In this document: positions 26,135 to 35,059 of the stretch, one piece after another
Layout of the letters: the number at the start of each line of letters is the position of its first letter
Numbering within the stretch: position 1 is the stretch's first letter
Source of the DNA: Oscillospiraceae bacterium
GTDB lineage: Bacteria; Bacillota; Clostridia; Oscillospirales; Ruminococcaceae
Length of the DNA: 64,000 nt
Assembly: GCA_017435565.1 (NCBI GenBank)
Contig: JAFSEU010000022.1
Coordinates: 52,509 to 116,508 of the forward strand
Direction of reading: 5' to 3'
Notes under the pieces: model-generated
Told to the model about the DNA's origin: nothing
Database searches by the model: none
The model's input: the letters and a program-made list of their open reading frames with translations, nothing else
Made by a program: the position numbers and the translations under genes

Positions 26135-27679
26135 TTGATTTACGCCGAAACAATCAGCGATCTGCTCGTCAAAGCCAGCGAGGCATATTCCGACAGACCT
26201 TTTCTGTTCAGCAGAAAAAAAGAAAATGACAGATTTGTCCGCCACAGCTTCAAAACCATTGCAAAAGACGCGCAGGCTGCCGCGGAAGCATTTATTGAGC
26301 TTGGGCTTGAGCACAAGAAAATTATGATTTATGCCGAGAATTCTTATGAATGGGCGGTTTCCGACCTGGCGATCACCGCCTACGCAGGCATTTCTGTGCC
26401 CGTCGATTCAGACTGGATGTCGCTTGATATATGTGAGATTCTCGACAAGCTCAAGGTAAGCGCTGTAATCTATTCCAAGAAAACCGAGCCTACAATCAAC
26501 GAAATCAAAGATAAATACTCCGCACTGAAATACATATGCATCGAGGACGATTTTGTCGATATTCTCCGCAGGGGCAGAAAGCTTCTTGAAGCAAAAAACG
26601 GCAACAGCGAGTTTTTGGAAAAAACCGCCAACAATATCTGCAAAATCATTTCGACAAGCGGAACATCGGGGCACCCGAAGAGCGTTCCTCTTACATCCTG
26701 GAACATTCTCAGCTCGCACGAGTTCATAAACCGCAGAATCGACGTGGACAACGATATTGATGTGTGCTATTGCCCGCTTGATTTACATCACATTTTCGGA
26801 AACTACGCGCTGCTCTACTGCCTTGCGTGCGGCGTTCCGTTCTATCTGCCGAAAAGCACTTCAAGAATTGCGGAGGATCTGAGCAATCTTAACCCCACGT
26901 TTATGCTTGCCACACCTTCAATTCTCAAAACGTTTATTGACGCCATTCCCGAAAAGCTTATGGATAAATATATGAAAAAGCTTGCAAAGCCGGGACTTTT
27001 CTTCTCGGAAAGCTATTTTGAAGAATTCCAGAAGCTGTTCGGTTCAAGAATGCGTGCAATCGTATGCTCTGCGGCAAAGCTGCCTGCAAAGCTTAAGGAC
27101 ACATACTGCAAAATGGGTGTAAGAGTTCTTGAAATTTATGGTCTGACAGAAGCTTCCGGGCCTGTTTCAATGGACTATATGATCGATAAATTCGCCGAAT
27201 CAAGCGGCGTTGTGCTTGAAGGTATGGAAATTATGATATCCGACCCTGACGAAGACGGCTACGGTGAAATCGCCTTGCGCGGCGAGGGCGTAGTACAGGG
27301 ATATTACAAAAATCTCTCTTCAAGCATCACCTTTATTGATGATGATGGATTTTTCCACACGGGCGACATCGGAAAACTCGACTCAAGCAACAGGCTTTAT
27401 GTCCTTGGAAGAATCAGCAGAATTGTCATTGCCGGAAACGGCAAGCACCTCGCACCGCACAAAATCGAAAGCCTGCTCGACGGCTATGATGAAATCACAT
27501 CGTCCCTTGTTTACATCAAGGACGACTGCGTATTTGCAAAAATATTCTCGCCCGAATCAGGCTCAAGAATTATGGAAATTGTCGAGGAGGTCAATTCAAA
27601 ACTCCCCGCATATTCAAGGATTCAGAGCTACGACCTGAGCAAGGAAACACCTTCATCCGCTCATCAGAATGTAGGATAA
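26135..27679 (+). CDS. AMP-dependent synthetase / acyl-CoA ligase-like protein
   Basis: ANL-superfamily adenylating enzyme, 514 residues. The start is a TTG at 26135 (MIYAETISDLL), 6 bases after GGGAGGTG. Motifs seen are the phosphate loop STSGTSGHPKSVPLT, YGLTEASGP, the HTGD aspartate and the GRISRIVIAGNGKHLAP hinge. The usual C-terminal lysine motif (PxTxxGKxxR) is not visible: the protein ends KETPSSAHQNVG, so the adenylation lysine seems missing. Substrate is unknown; fatty or aryl acid activation is possible. It is monocistronic and followed by a terminator. Confidence 0.82.
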   Translation: MIYAETISDLLVKASEAYSDRPFLFSRKKENDRFVRHSFKTIAKDAQAAAEAFIELGLEHKKIMIYAENSYEWAVSDLAITAYAGISVPVDSDWMSLDICEILDKLKVSAVIYSKKTEPTINEIKDKYSALKYICIEDDFVDILRRGRKLLEAKNGNSEFLEKTANNICKIISTSGTSGHPKSVPLTSWNILSSHEFINRRIDVDNDIDVCYCPLDLHHIFGNYALLYCLACGVPFYLPKSTSRIAEDLSNLNPTFMLATPSILKTFIDAIPEKLMDKYMKKLAKPGLFFSESYFEEFQKLFGSRMRAIVCSAAKLPAKLKDTYCKMGVRVLEIYGLTEASGPVSMDYMIDKFAESSGVVLEGMEIMISDPDEDGYGEIALRGEGVVQGYYKNLSSSITFIDDDGFFHTGDIGKLDSSNRLYVLGRISRIVIAGNGKHLAPHKIESLLDGYDEITSSLVYIKDDCVFAKIFSPESGSRIMEIVEEVNSKLPAYSRIQSYDLSKETPSSAHQNVG

Positions 27680-27691
27680 TACAAACAAACA

Positions 27692-27727
27692 GGCACCTTT
27701 GATATAATATCAAAGGTGCCGTTTTAT
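27692..27727. terminator. Intrinsic terminator between ligase and alcohol dehydrogenase
   Basis: GGCACCTTTGATAT / ATATCAAAGGTGCC hairpin followed by GTTTTAT, between convergent genes. Confidence 0.82.
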
Positions 27728-27743
27728 ATAGAGCGATTATTTT

Positions 27744-28892
27744 TTACATAAGCGACTTGTAGAGCTCTGTAATTTCTTCAACAGATGTTTCTCTCGGGTT
27801 TCCGGGGCGGCAGGCATCGTCATACGCCGATTGTGCAAGGAACGCGATATCCTCATCCTTTACAATCTCCCTGAGATTGCAGGGAATTCCGACATCGGCG
27901 GAAAGCTTCTTCACAGCGTCAACAGCAGCCTTTCTGTATTCATCCTGTGACATTGTGTCAACATCCTTAACGCCCATAGCCCGTGCGATTTCACGGTACT
28001 TCTCGCCCGTAGCCTCTGCGTTGTATTCCATAACAACGGGAAGGATTATAGCGTTTGCCACGCCGTGAGGTGTGTCGTAAAGCGCTCCGAGAGGATGAGC
28101 CATTGAGTGAACAATACCTAAACCCACATTGGAAAAGCCCATTCCTGCAACATACTGGCCAAGCGCCATATCTGCCCTGCCTTCCTTGGTGTTTGCAACG
28201 GCACCGCGCAGGCTTCTTGCAATAATCTCGATAGCCTTTAAGTGGAACATATCCGAAAGCTCCCAGGCACCCTTTGTGATATATCCTTCAATTGCGTGAG
28301 TAAGCGCATCCATACCGGTTGCAGCTGTAAGAGATGCAGGCATTGTTTCCATCATATCGGGGTCAACAAATGCAACAACAGGAATGTCGTGAGGGTCAAC
28401 ACAAACCATTTTCCTGTTCTTTTCAGCATCGGTTATGACATAGTTGATTGTAACCTCTGCAGCAGTGCCTGCTGTGGTGGGAACAGCAAAAATCGGAACT
28501 GATTTGTTTTTTGTATCGGCAACGCCTTCAAGACTTCTCACATCGGCAAATTCAGGGTTTGCGATAATAATGCCGACTGCCTTTGCAGTATCGATTGACG
28601 AACCGCCGCCGATTGCGATGATGCAATCCGCGCCTGCGTTTTTAAACGCCTGCACACCGTTTTGAACATTTTCAATTGTGGGATTGGGCTTGATATCCGA
28701 AAATATTTCATAAGGTATCGCAGCGTTTTCAAGCACATCGGTAACCTTTTTTGTAAGCCCGAATCTGATAAGGTCAGGGTCTGAACACACAAGCGCTTTT
28801 TTAAAGCCTGCGCCTTTTGCTTCATCGGCGATTGCGGCAATTGCGCCCGAACCGTGATACGAAGTTTCGTTAAGGATAAATCTGTTTGCCAT
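27744..28892 (-). CDS. Iron-containing alcohol dehydrogenase (lactaldehyde reductase-like)
   Basis: NAD(P)-dependent, Fe2+-type alcohol dehydrogenase, 382 residues, normal for the FucO/group III family. Seen are the nucleotide loop AIGGGSSIDTAKA (about 95-107), PTTAGTAAEVT, and the metal ligands in the TGMDALTHAIEGY helix and SMAHPLGALYDTPHG near 265-280. Likely role is aldehyde reduction in fermentation, such as lactaldehyde to propanediol or acetaldehyde to ethanol. AAAGGAGTG precedes the ATG. Confidence 0.93.
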   Translation of the reverse strand: MANRFILNETSYHGSGAIAAIADEAKGAGFKKALVCSDPDLIRFGLTKKVTDVLENAAIPYEIFSDIKPNPTIENVQNGVQAFKNAGADCIIAIGGGSSIDTAKAVGIIIANPEFADVRSLEGVADTKNKSVPIFAVPTTAGTAAEVTINYVITDAEKNRKMVCVDPHDIPVVAFVDPDMMETMPASLTAATGMDALTHAIEGYITKGAWELSDMFHLKAIEIIARSLRGAVANTKEGRADMALGQYVAGMGFSNVGLGIVHSMAHPLGALYDTPHGVANAIILPVVMEYNAEATGEKYREIARAMGVKDVDTMSQDEYRKAAVDAVKKLSADVGIPCNLREIVKDEDIAFLAQSAYDDACRPGNPRETSVEEITELYKSLM

Positions 28893-29057
28893 TTCAAAAC
28901 ACTCCTTTTGAATAATGTATTATTTTGTCTGACGCTCAATGTATTTATTGACGCTTTCATTGTACATTATTGCAATATAAAAATCCAGTATTCGCACATT
29001 GAATTTTTGTGCATTTTTGTAATATAACTTTTGAAGAAACATTGTTTTAAAAAAGTC

Positions 29058-29086
29058 TTTTCAATCAGAATAAAATATGGTATAAT
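29058..29086 (+). promoter_or_regulatory. Extended -10 promoter of pyk
   Basis: TTTTCA (29058-29063), 17-base spacer, TATAAT (29081-29086) with TGG directly before the -10. Confidence 0.7.
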
Positions 29087-29134
29087 AATATAAAGCGAAT
29101 TCCATACTATTTATTATATATACAGGAGATTAAA

Positions 29135-30550
29135 ATGAAAAAAACAAAAATCATCTGCACAATCGGTCCTGCCTGCGAGAATGAAGAAATTCTCACCCAG
29201 ATGTGTCATGAGGGAATGAACGTTGCACGACTCAATTTCTCTCACGGAACACACGAGCAGCACCAGGACAAAATAAATCTTATTAAAAAAGTAAGAGAAA
29301 AGCTTGATTTGCCTATCGCAATTATGCTCGACACAAAAGGTCCGGAGTACCGCATCGGAACATTTGAAAACAAGAAAATTTCTCTGAGCGAAGGTGCTCC
29401 CTTCACTTTTACCATCAACGATATTACAGGCAACGAAACAATCGTTTCAGTAAATTATAAAAAGCTGATTGAAGACATTTCCGTCGGTGATACAATAACC
29501 GTAAACAACGGTCTTGTAAGCTTCAAGGTCGAGCGAATCGAAGACAGCAATGTAATCTGCACTGTGCTCACAGGGGGCGAGCTTTCAGATAAAAAAAGCA
29601 TGCACTTTCCGAATAAGGTTATGACGCATGAATATTTAAGTGAGCATGACAAGGAAGATATTCTCTTCGGCATCGAAAACGAAGTGGATTTCATCGCGGC
29701 AAGCTTTGTTTCCACCAAAAGTGATGTTCAGTCGCTGAGAGATTTTCTCGATGAAAACGGCGGAAAGAATATCGATATCATTGCAAAAATCGAAAACAGA
29801 GCAGGCGTCGAAAACATCGACGCCATCTGCGAGCTCGCAGATGGAATTATGGTTGCAAGAGGCGACCTTGGTGTTGACATTCCGTTTGTTGAGGTGCCCG
29901 CAATTCAGAAAATGCTGATTCAGAAATGCAGAATGCTCGGTAAGCGTGTAATTACCGCAACCGAAATGCTCGAATCGATGATTTACAACCCCCGCCCGAC
30001 AAGGGCGGAAATTTCGGATGTTGCAAACGCCGTATATGATGGTGCTTCGGCAATTATGCTTTCGGGAGAGACCGCCGCAGGAAAATATCCCGTTGACGCT
30101 GTAAGAAATATGGCGGAAATTGCTGAATTTACCGAAAACCACATTGATTATAAACGCTGGTTTTCAACGACCGAATACAAAATCAAAAATAATCTTGACG
30201 CAATTTCGCACGCAACCTGTGCAATGGCAATTGACGTAAACGCAAGCTGCATTGTTGTTAACTCAATTTCGGGAAAAACCGCACGAATGGTCAGCCGTTT
30301 CCGCAGCCCTGCCGATATCGTGGGCATCACCACCAGTCAGAGAGCATGGCGCCAGCTGAATTTAAGCTGGGGCGTAACCCCTGTTTTAAGCGAAGAATAC
30401 AACTCGCTTGATATTGTTTTTTATCAGGCTTTCAACCACGCGAAAAGAATTTTCAATCTTAAATCCGGCGATAATGTAGTTCTCACCGGCGGACTTATCA
30501 ACGGAAACTCAGGCAATACAAACACCATTAAGGTTGAAACGGTGAAATAA
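29135..30550 (+). CDS. pyk: Pyruvate kinase
   Basis: Converts phosphoenolpyruvate and ADP to pyruvate and ATP. 471 residues, family length without the extra C-terminal PEP-utiliser domain found in some Bacilli. It opens KKTKIICTIGPAC, then NVARLNFSHGTHE, the MLDTKGPE loop, the active-site IIAKIENRAGVENID and MVARGDLGVD, and TATEMLESM. A B domain lies at about 70-165. It is followed by a YitT-family gene with no terminator between, so they may be cotranscribed. Confidence 0.97.
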   Translation: MKKTKIICTIGPACENEEILTQMCHEGMNVARLNFSHGTHEQHQDKINLIKKVREKLDLPIAIMLDTKGPEYRIGTFENKKISLSEGAPFTFTINDITGNETIVSVNYKKLIEDISVGDTITVNNGLVSFKVERIEDSNVICTVLTGGELSDKKSMHFPNKVMTHEYLSEHDKEDILFGIENEVDFIAASFVSTKSDVQSLRDFLDENGGKNIDIIAKIENRAGVENIDAICELADGIMVARGDLGVDIPFVEVPAIQKMLIQKCRMLGKRVITATEMLESMIYNPRPTRAEISDVANAVYDGASAIMLSGETAAGKYPVDAVRNMAEIAEFTENHIDYKRWFSTTEYKIKNNLDAISHATCAMAIDVNASCIVVNSISGKTARMVSRFRSPADIVGITTSQRAWRQLNLSWGVTPVLSEEYNSLDIVFYQAFNHAKRIFNLKSGDNVVLTGGLINGNSGNTNTIKVETVK

Positions 30551-30640
30551 GCTTTATTTATGTTTCTTTCGTCAAGGCTTCGTTCCGATTTCTTTATTAT
30601 CTTTTTTGATTTCAGCAACCAAACAAGGGAGGCTTTGACT

Positions 30641-31540
30641 GTGAGCAACAATTATCTGAATGAACTGAAAACCCTTTCACCGAAAAACTTTATATTACTG
30701 ACAATAGCAGGCTTTATCAATGCATTTGGTGTGACCGTCTTTCTTTCTCCCGTAAAGCTGTATGACAGCGGAATTTCAGGAACATCGATGCTTTTGTCTC
30801 AAATCACACCCGAATATCTGACCTTATCCGTATTCCTGATGATATTGAACGTGCCGCTGTTTATATACGGTCTGAAAAGGCAGGGGCTTGCTTTCACCGT
30901 CTATTCGGTGCTTGCGGTAAGCATTTATTCGTTGGGTGCCTGGCTGATAACCGATGTTCTTCCCGTTGACGTAAGTATGGTTTCGCCTCTGGCGGGCGAC
31001 GATCTGCTCCTTTGCGCATTGTTCGGCGGAATAATTTCAGGCACGGGAAGCGGCCTTACAATACGTTTCGGCGGTGCAATCGACGGCGTTGAGGTTATGG
31101 CTGTGATTTTCGCAAAAAAGCTGAATATGACCGTAGGAACATTTGTTATGGTGTATAACGTCGCGCTGTATATTCTGGCGGGAATAGCCTTGAAAAGCTG
31201 GATTCTTCCTCTTTATTCGATTGTGACTTATGCCGCCGCGCTGAAAACAATCGACTATATCGTGGAAGGTCTTGACCGCTCCAAAGAGGTTATGATAATA
31301 ACGAATAAGCCCGATGAGATAAGCTATGAGCTTATAAAGACATTTGAATGCGGAACCACCAAAATCGCCGCAAAGGGCGGCTATTCCGATATGGATAAAA
31401 CCGTTATTTACTTTGTTGTAAACCGTTTTCAGATTGCGCGCATGAGGAATATCATCCACACAATCGACCCTTGTGCATACGTTACCATAAGCGAGGTTGC
31501 AGACGTTTTCAAAAGTGTTGCTATGGATAAAACCGAATAG
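30641..31540 (+). CDS. YitT family membrane protein (DUF161 / DUF2179)
   Basis: Membrane protein of 299 residues with about five or six helices in the first 210 residues (DUF161-like) and a cytoplasmic DUF2179 domain at the C terminus (GLDRSKEVMIITNKPDEISYELI...). The GTG at 30641 has AAGGGAGG 8 bases upstream, so the open frame to 30560 is not used. Function of the family is not known. It lies 90 bases after pyk. Confidence 0.88.
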   Translation: MSNNYLNELKTLSPKNFILLTIAGFINAFGVTVFLSPVKLYDSGISGTSMLLSQITPEYLTLSVFLMILNVPLFIYGLKRQGLAFTVYSVLAVSIYSLGAWLITDVLPVDVSMVSPLAGDDLLLCALFGGIISGTGSGLTIRFGGAIDGVEVMAVIFAKKLNMTVGTFVMVYNVALYILAGIALKSWILPLYSIVTYAAALKTIDYIVEGLDRSKEVMIITNKPDEISYELIKTFECGTTKIAAKGGYSDMDKTVIYFVVNRFQIARMRNIIHTIDPCAYVTISEVADVFKSVAMDKTE

Positions 31541-31547
31541 AATAACA

Positions 31548-31588
31548 AATCCGTATTAAAACAAATTTGCTTTAATACGGATTTTGTA
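31548..31588 (+). terminator. Intrinsic terminator after the YitT gene
   Basis: AATCCGTATTAAA / TTTAATACGGATT hairpin followed by a T-rich tail. Confidence 0.8.
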
Positions 31589-31647
31589 TTATCCACTCTC
31601 AATTATATCAATATCCGCTGTTGCAAAATCGGCTATTGTCCTTAATA

Positions 31648-31676
31648 TTGACAAATTTCGGTATTTAAAATATAAT
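31648..31676 (+). promoter_or_regulatory. Vegetative promoter of the ECF sigma gene
   Basis: TTGACA (31648-31653), 17 bases, TATAAT (31671-31676): a consensus SigA-type promoter. Confidence 0.85.
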
Positions 31677-31701
31677 AATGACATAAAGCGAGGTGACATT
31701 T

Positions 31702-32223
31702 ATGCTTTCTGCTTTTCTTGCGATGATTGATTCCGAATCGAATAAGGACAGATTCGAGCAGCTATATAACAAATATAAAGATCTCATGTTCAACATATCA
31801 TACAGTTATCTGAATGATTATCACGCGGCGAACGACGCTGTGCAGGAAGCATTTCTGCGCATTGCAAAAAGCATACAAAAATTCGAGCAAATCGATTCCG
31901 AAGAGGTTTTCGGATTGATTTCCGTCATTACCAAATTCGCCGCAATCGATACATACAGAATACTGAAAAAACCAAAAACCGAGCCGTTAGCGGCAAATAC
32001 GAAGCTATTCAAAAGCTTCGATTCCGACTGCTCCGAGAATTTTATTTTGCAGGAAATTTACCGTCTTGATGAAAAATACTCCAGTGTATTGTATTTAAAA
32101 TGCAGGTACGGATTTACACTTAACGAAGTTGCCAATGCATTAAACCTTCCTGTAAGCACAGTGAAAAACAGACTGCGCAAGGGCCGTCAGCTATTAGCCG
32201 AAGCATTAGAAATTGATATTTAA
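31702..32223 (+). CDS. ECF-type RNA polymerase sigma factor
   Basis: Sigma-70 family factor of 173 residues with only regions 2 and 4. Region 2 is seen as FEQLYNKYKDLMFNISYSYLNDYHAANDAVQEAFLRIAK; region 4 as YSSVLYLKCRYGFTLNEVANALNLPVSTVKNRLRKGR, a helix-turn-helix. The ATG at 31702 follows GAGGTG. It has its own SigA promoter and terminator. The next gene is a membrane protein of the anti-sigma-like DUF4367 type, and a repeated promoter motif marks a likely regulon. Confidence 0.92.
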   Translation: MLSAFLAMIDSESNKDRFEQLYNKYKDLMFNISYSYLNDYHAANDAVQEAFLRIAKSIQKFEQIDSEEVFGLISVITKFAAIDTYRILKKPKTEPLAANTKLFKSFDSDCSENFILQEIYRLDEKYSSVLYLKCRYGFTLNEVANALNLPVSTVKNRLRKGRQLLAEALEIDI

Positions 32224-32263
32224 TTGTTATATTTGCACAAATCGTCGGTTCGGATTTTGTGCA

Positions 32264-32299
32264 AAAAGCAGAAAGTGAAAAACTTTCTGCTTTTTTTTA
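32264..32299 (+). terminator. Intrinsic terminator after the sigma gene
   Basis: AAAGCAGAAAGT / ACTTTCTGCTTT hairpin with a GAAAA loop and an eight-T run. A second hairpin (TTGCACAAA/TTTGTGCAA, 32232-32263) lies just before it. Confidence 0.88.
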
Positions 32300-32328
32300 A
32301 TCAAAACCGCTTTTTTTTCCGATATATA
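32298..32328 (+). promoter_or_regulatory. Putative ECF promoter P1 (TAATC-N17-CGATATATA)
   Basis: TAATC and CGATATATA separated by exactly 17 bases, 30 bases before the DUF4367 gene. The same two blocks with the same spacing occur at 50397 and 51187. Confidence 0.6.
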
Positions 32329-32358
32329 TATAGAAGAAAAAATAAGGAGGACTAAAAA

Positions 32359-33102
32359 ATGACCACAGAAGAATTTGATATTATGATAAAAGAAGCTTTT
32401 GACAGCGACCCGAAATTCAATTTATTTGACATTAAATACGACTTTACACCTGCGAAAATCAGCCGCAAAACCGACAGGTTTGTAAAAAAGCTTTCAAGCG
32501 AAATGTTCTGTGCTCCGAGCAAGCCCACGCAATGTCGACGTTTCAGACCGAGATATTTGGTTGCGGCAATAATCGGCGCAAGTGTTTTGACTGCAGGCGC
32601 GGTCGGGATAAGCGCTTATAGGTCGAAATATTCATTCAGCCCTGCCGAGTGCGAAATGGAATTTATTCGTATAGAATCAAGCGGAAACGACAAAACCAGA
32701 CTCGAAGAGATTTATACTCTTGCCGAAAAGCCCGAGGGCTACATAACCACAAGGGACGAGTTTATCGGATTCAGTGATGACTATATACTTCAATATGATC
32801 TTTCATACGGATATTTTTCCAAGCGCGAAACTGAAGAAAACTGGATAACATTCAGCCAATCTTTGATAGACCCCGATGCCAGACATGCCATAAACACCGA
32901 AAACGCAGTTGTAGAAATCACAGAAATAAACGGCGAGGAAGCCATCTATGTCAACCGCAGCATTTACACCGATGACCAGATGCTGATTTGGACTTATGAT
33001 GGATATAAATTCAAACTATCTGCACACGCTCCTGAAGGTCACAGGGCATTTTCAAAAGAAGAGCTTCTTGAAACGGCACGGACCATTCAGATAAAAAATT
33101 AA
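32359..33102 (+). CDS. Membrane DUF4367 protein, probable anti-sigma factor
   Basis: A 247-residue protein with a cytoplasmic N terminus (about 1-70), one membrane helix (YLVAAIIGASVLTAGAVGISAY, about 72-93) and an outer domain that resembles DUF4367. Such proteins are often encoded next to ECF sigma genes and are thought to hold them or sense envelope signals. AAGGAGG precedes the ATG. A secreted-protein gene follows after 22 bases. Sigma binding is inferred from position. Confidence 0.78.
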   Translation: MTTEEFDIMIKEAFDSDPKFNLFDIKYDFTPAKISRKTDRFVKKLSSEMFCAPSKPTQCRRFRPRYLVAAIIGASVLTAGAVGISAYRSKYSFSPAECEMEFIRIESSGNDKTRLEEIYTLAEKPEGYITTRDEFIGFSDDYILQYDLSYGYFSKRETEENWITFSQSLIDPDARHAINTENAVVEITEINGEEAIYVNRSIYTDDQMLIWTYDGYKFKLSAHAPEGHRAFSKEELLETARTIQIKN

Positions 33103-33124
33103 AATTTTTTGGGAGGAAAAAACT

Positions 33125-33592
33125 ATGAAAACAATCAAAATCAAAAAAACGCTGGCTTGCCTGCTCACCGCTTCGTGCTTATTTTCTTCAATGAATACTG
33201 TCGCTTTTGCTGACGACAGCATTGTTGAAAGCTACATCGGCTCCGACTATGGCGTTTACAGCCTGTACACAGGTGATTACTCAAGCTCTTTGACAATTTC
33301 GGGCACAACGGCACTCTGCCATAGCGAAGCTGAATGCAATAGTTTCACCTATCAGATTGAAGGCGATATGTACCTTGAAAAGTACGTTTCGGGACAGTGG
33401 ACGGCAGTTGACGCATGGCGCCTGTCGGTAACAGGTATGGACTATTCCAACACGAAAACCAAAAGCGGCCTTTCAAGCGGAAAATACCGCGTAAAAACTG
33501 AATTTTACGTCACTTCAACAAGTGGCGGAACCGAAACACTGTTTGCTTACAGCGAAAGCAAATATGTAAGCTCAACATCTTCAAGCGGCTGA
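33125..33592 (+). CDS. Small secreted protein, unknown function
   Basis: 155 residues: a signal peptide ending near VAFADD (about 29) and a mature beta-rich domain with many Ser, Thr and Tyr. The C terminus is a serine run. I do not recognise a family. GGGAGG precedes the ATG. It is probably cotranscribed with the DUF4367 gene and so within the ECF regulon. Confidence 0.72.
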   Translation: MKTIKIKKTLACLLTASCLFSSMNTVAFADDSIVESYIGSDYGVYSLYTGDYSSSLTISGTTALCHSEAECNSFTYQIEGDMYLEKYVSGQWTAVDAWRLSVTGMDYSNTKTKSGLSSGKYRVKTEFYVTSTSGGTETLFAYSESKYVSSTSSSG

Positions 33593-33630
33593 TTGCGCAC
33601 AGACAAGCTTAGTAATAGAAGGTGATTGCA

Positions 33631-33741
33631 ATGAAAAAAACAGTGACTATTGTAATTATTGCTTTGGTCGCCGCATTTGCTGTCGCGGTGGGCATATATT
33701 TGTACAATAAAAACAACATTGCCGACGGCAAAGGGCGGTAG
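33631..33741 (+). pseudogene. N-terminal half of an exported-protein gene split by the mobile element
   Basis: ATG with AAGGTGA upstream encodes MKKTVTIVIIALVAAFAVAV, a signal or membrane anchor, then GIYLYNKNNIADGKG; the frame runs into element DNA and stops after one more residue. Joining base 33735 to 50063 continues the frame for 85 more residues to a stop at 50320, giving a 120-residue protein. The present 36-residue reading frame is therefore the left fragment of an interrupted gene. Confidence 0.75.
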
Positions 33742-33756
33742 CCATAGAGAAGTTTT
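33733..33756. repeat. Left terminal inverted repeat / attL arm
   Basis: GGGCGGT followed 10 bases later by AAGTTTT. The reverse complement of the right end has GGGCGGT and AAGTTTT separated by 8 bases. Confidence 0.7.
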
Positions 33757-33800
33757 CCAGAAACTAATGGTTATTGACTTAACAGCGGCTAATGAAACTA

Positions 33801-33841
33801 ACAACAGGCGTATGCTTTTTCGCATACGCCTGTTGTGTTAT
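33801..33841. terminator. Bidirectional terminator at the left end of the element
   Basis: Perfect 15-bp stem ACAACAGGCGTATGC / GCATACGCCTGTTGT with a TTTTTC loop. It lies just downstream of the minus-strand cargo operon. The T tract on the minus side is modest. Confidence 0.65.
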
Positions 33842-33866
33842 GTTAATTTCTGTTATAACTGATATA

Positions 33867-34145
33867 TCATTTCAGTACCACGATATATTTATTGATGCCG
33901 TCTGCGTTAAAGTCGGATAATCCTCTGAAATAATTCGCAATAGCCTTAGATGCAGCATTGAAATTCTTCTCGGTAAACATACCTTCATCAATCATTTCAA
34001 AGCACTGCATTTTCTTACCATCAACAGTTGCAAAAAACTCCACAGAAAAACTGGATGCACTCACTGTTGCTTTCAGTTCCACAGTATCGTAGCTCGGCAC
34101 GAGTGTTTTTATTTGTTCTGCCACAAAGAATTCTAATTCTGTCAT
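33867..34145 (-). CDS. Probable immunity protein for the NS_2 nuclease
   Basis: 92 residues, acidic, no signal peptide. It lies 14 bases after the endonuclease gene with its own AAGGAGG site and is last in the operon, the classic place for an immunity gene. The pattern (N-terminal helix EFFVAEQIKTLVP, two strands, CFEMIDEGMFTEKNF, helix AASKAIANYFRGL) recalls the YezG/DUF600 immunity proteins that protect against YeeF-type NS_2 toxins, but it is shorter and I cannot confirm homology. Immunity is inferred. Confidence 0.6.
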   Translation of the reverse strand: MTELEFFVAEQIKTLVPSYDTVELKATVSASSFSVEFFATVDGKKMQCFEMIDEGMFTEKNFNAASKAIANYFRGLSDFNADGINKYIVVLK

Positions 34146-34159
34146 TACGTTTCGCCTCC

Positions 34160-35059
34160 TTACTGATTCTCGATAACAACGCTGGTTCGATAGTTGGTTC
34201 CATCTTCACTCTTGTATGTGATGTAAACCGTTGTTTCAACGAGGTTGCCGTTTTCGTCATATTCCTCCTTGATAGAAGAAATCTCACCACCGGTTTCATC
34301 CAAACGGTCTTGAACGGTTTCCTTGCCGTTCTCTGGAACTTCGTCTCTAAGAGAACCATCCAAATTATTATCGAACTTATACACAGTATCTTTTCCGTCT
34401 GCCGTAACAGTTACGGTAATTTTATCGGGTCGTTCAGAATCACCACTATAAGTCATTTCTGTCTTTGTGGTTACTTCTTTTCCTTCATCCAAAGCAACTT
34501 TAATATCGTTTTCCATACGTTTGTAATCGCTTTGGTTGATTTTAGAATCCATAGCAACGAGATTGCCGATACCACCATCGCCATTCATATCACGACCGAC
34601 GATATGACCACCTTGGTCGTTAGGGCGACGGTCTTCGCCTCCAGCCTGTCGTTGAGCTTCGTTATCACGAGGATTCTCTGGACTACGCACGGGCTTTGCT
34701 TCACAACTGATAATTCTTCCGTTTTCATCAGTTGTATAGACATTCCCATTCAGTTCGTAAGTGGTGTTAGGTTGAAGCTTGCCGTCAATACTGTAGATAT
34801 TTCCGTTATCATCCGTTTTGTAGGTTACTTTATCCAATACATAGGTGTTATTGGGAACCCATCCGCCATCCTCAGTACGATATTGCTTGCCATTATCATC
34901 ACAGAGTTCATCAGGAACATCGTTCACATAGGCATCTAACGAGCTATCATCAGTATTGTCAATATTATCAAAGTCCATACCCTCAAGCTGCTTCCCAAGC
35001 GGAGATTCAGCAAATCGGTTTCGGAGTGCTTCGGTAATATCTTTGAAATTGCCAATCAT
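34160..35059 (-). CDS. DNA/RNA non-specific endonuclease (NS_2 type) toxin-like protein
   Basis: 299 residues without a signal peptide. Residues 1-60 are acidic and unassigned. Residues 66-120 hold two related strand motifs (PNNTYVLDKVTYKTDDNGNI and PNTTYELNGNVYTTDENGRI) common before NS_2 domains. The nuclease core has NDQGGHIVGRD with catalytic His 152, GNLVAMDSKINQ with Asn 166, and YKRMEN, followed by the family's YSGDSERP and DGKDTVYKFDN strands. These features match Endonuclease_NS_2 domains of LXG-type toxins, but no LXG domain is present. The start overlaps the HerA gene stop by one base (TAATG). Confidence 0.85.
   Translation of the reverse strand: MIGNFKDITEALRNRFAESPLGKQLEGMDFDNIDNTDDSSLDAYVNDVPDELCDDNGKQYRTEDGGWVPNNTYVLDKVTYKTDDNGNIYSIDGKLQPNTTYELNGNVYTTDENGRIISCEAKPVRSPENPRDNEAQRQAGGEDRRPNDQGGHIVGRDMNGDGGIGNLVAMDSKINQSDYKRMENDIKVALDEGKEVTTKTEMTYSGDSERPDKITVTVTADGKDTVYKFDNNLDGSLRDEVPENGKETVQDRLDETGGEISSIKEEYDENGNLVETTVYITYKSEDGTNYRTSVVIENQ

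Noticed and set aside
33731..33735. Alternative element junction using the shared AAGGG
   Set aside because: It leaves the host gene out of frame and makes the joined ends one base short of a perfect palindrome.
34028..34939. 303-residue frame on the plus strand
   Set aside because: Shadow of the nuclease gene; no ribosome site and no recognisable protein pattern.
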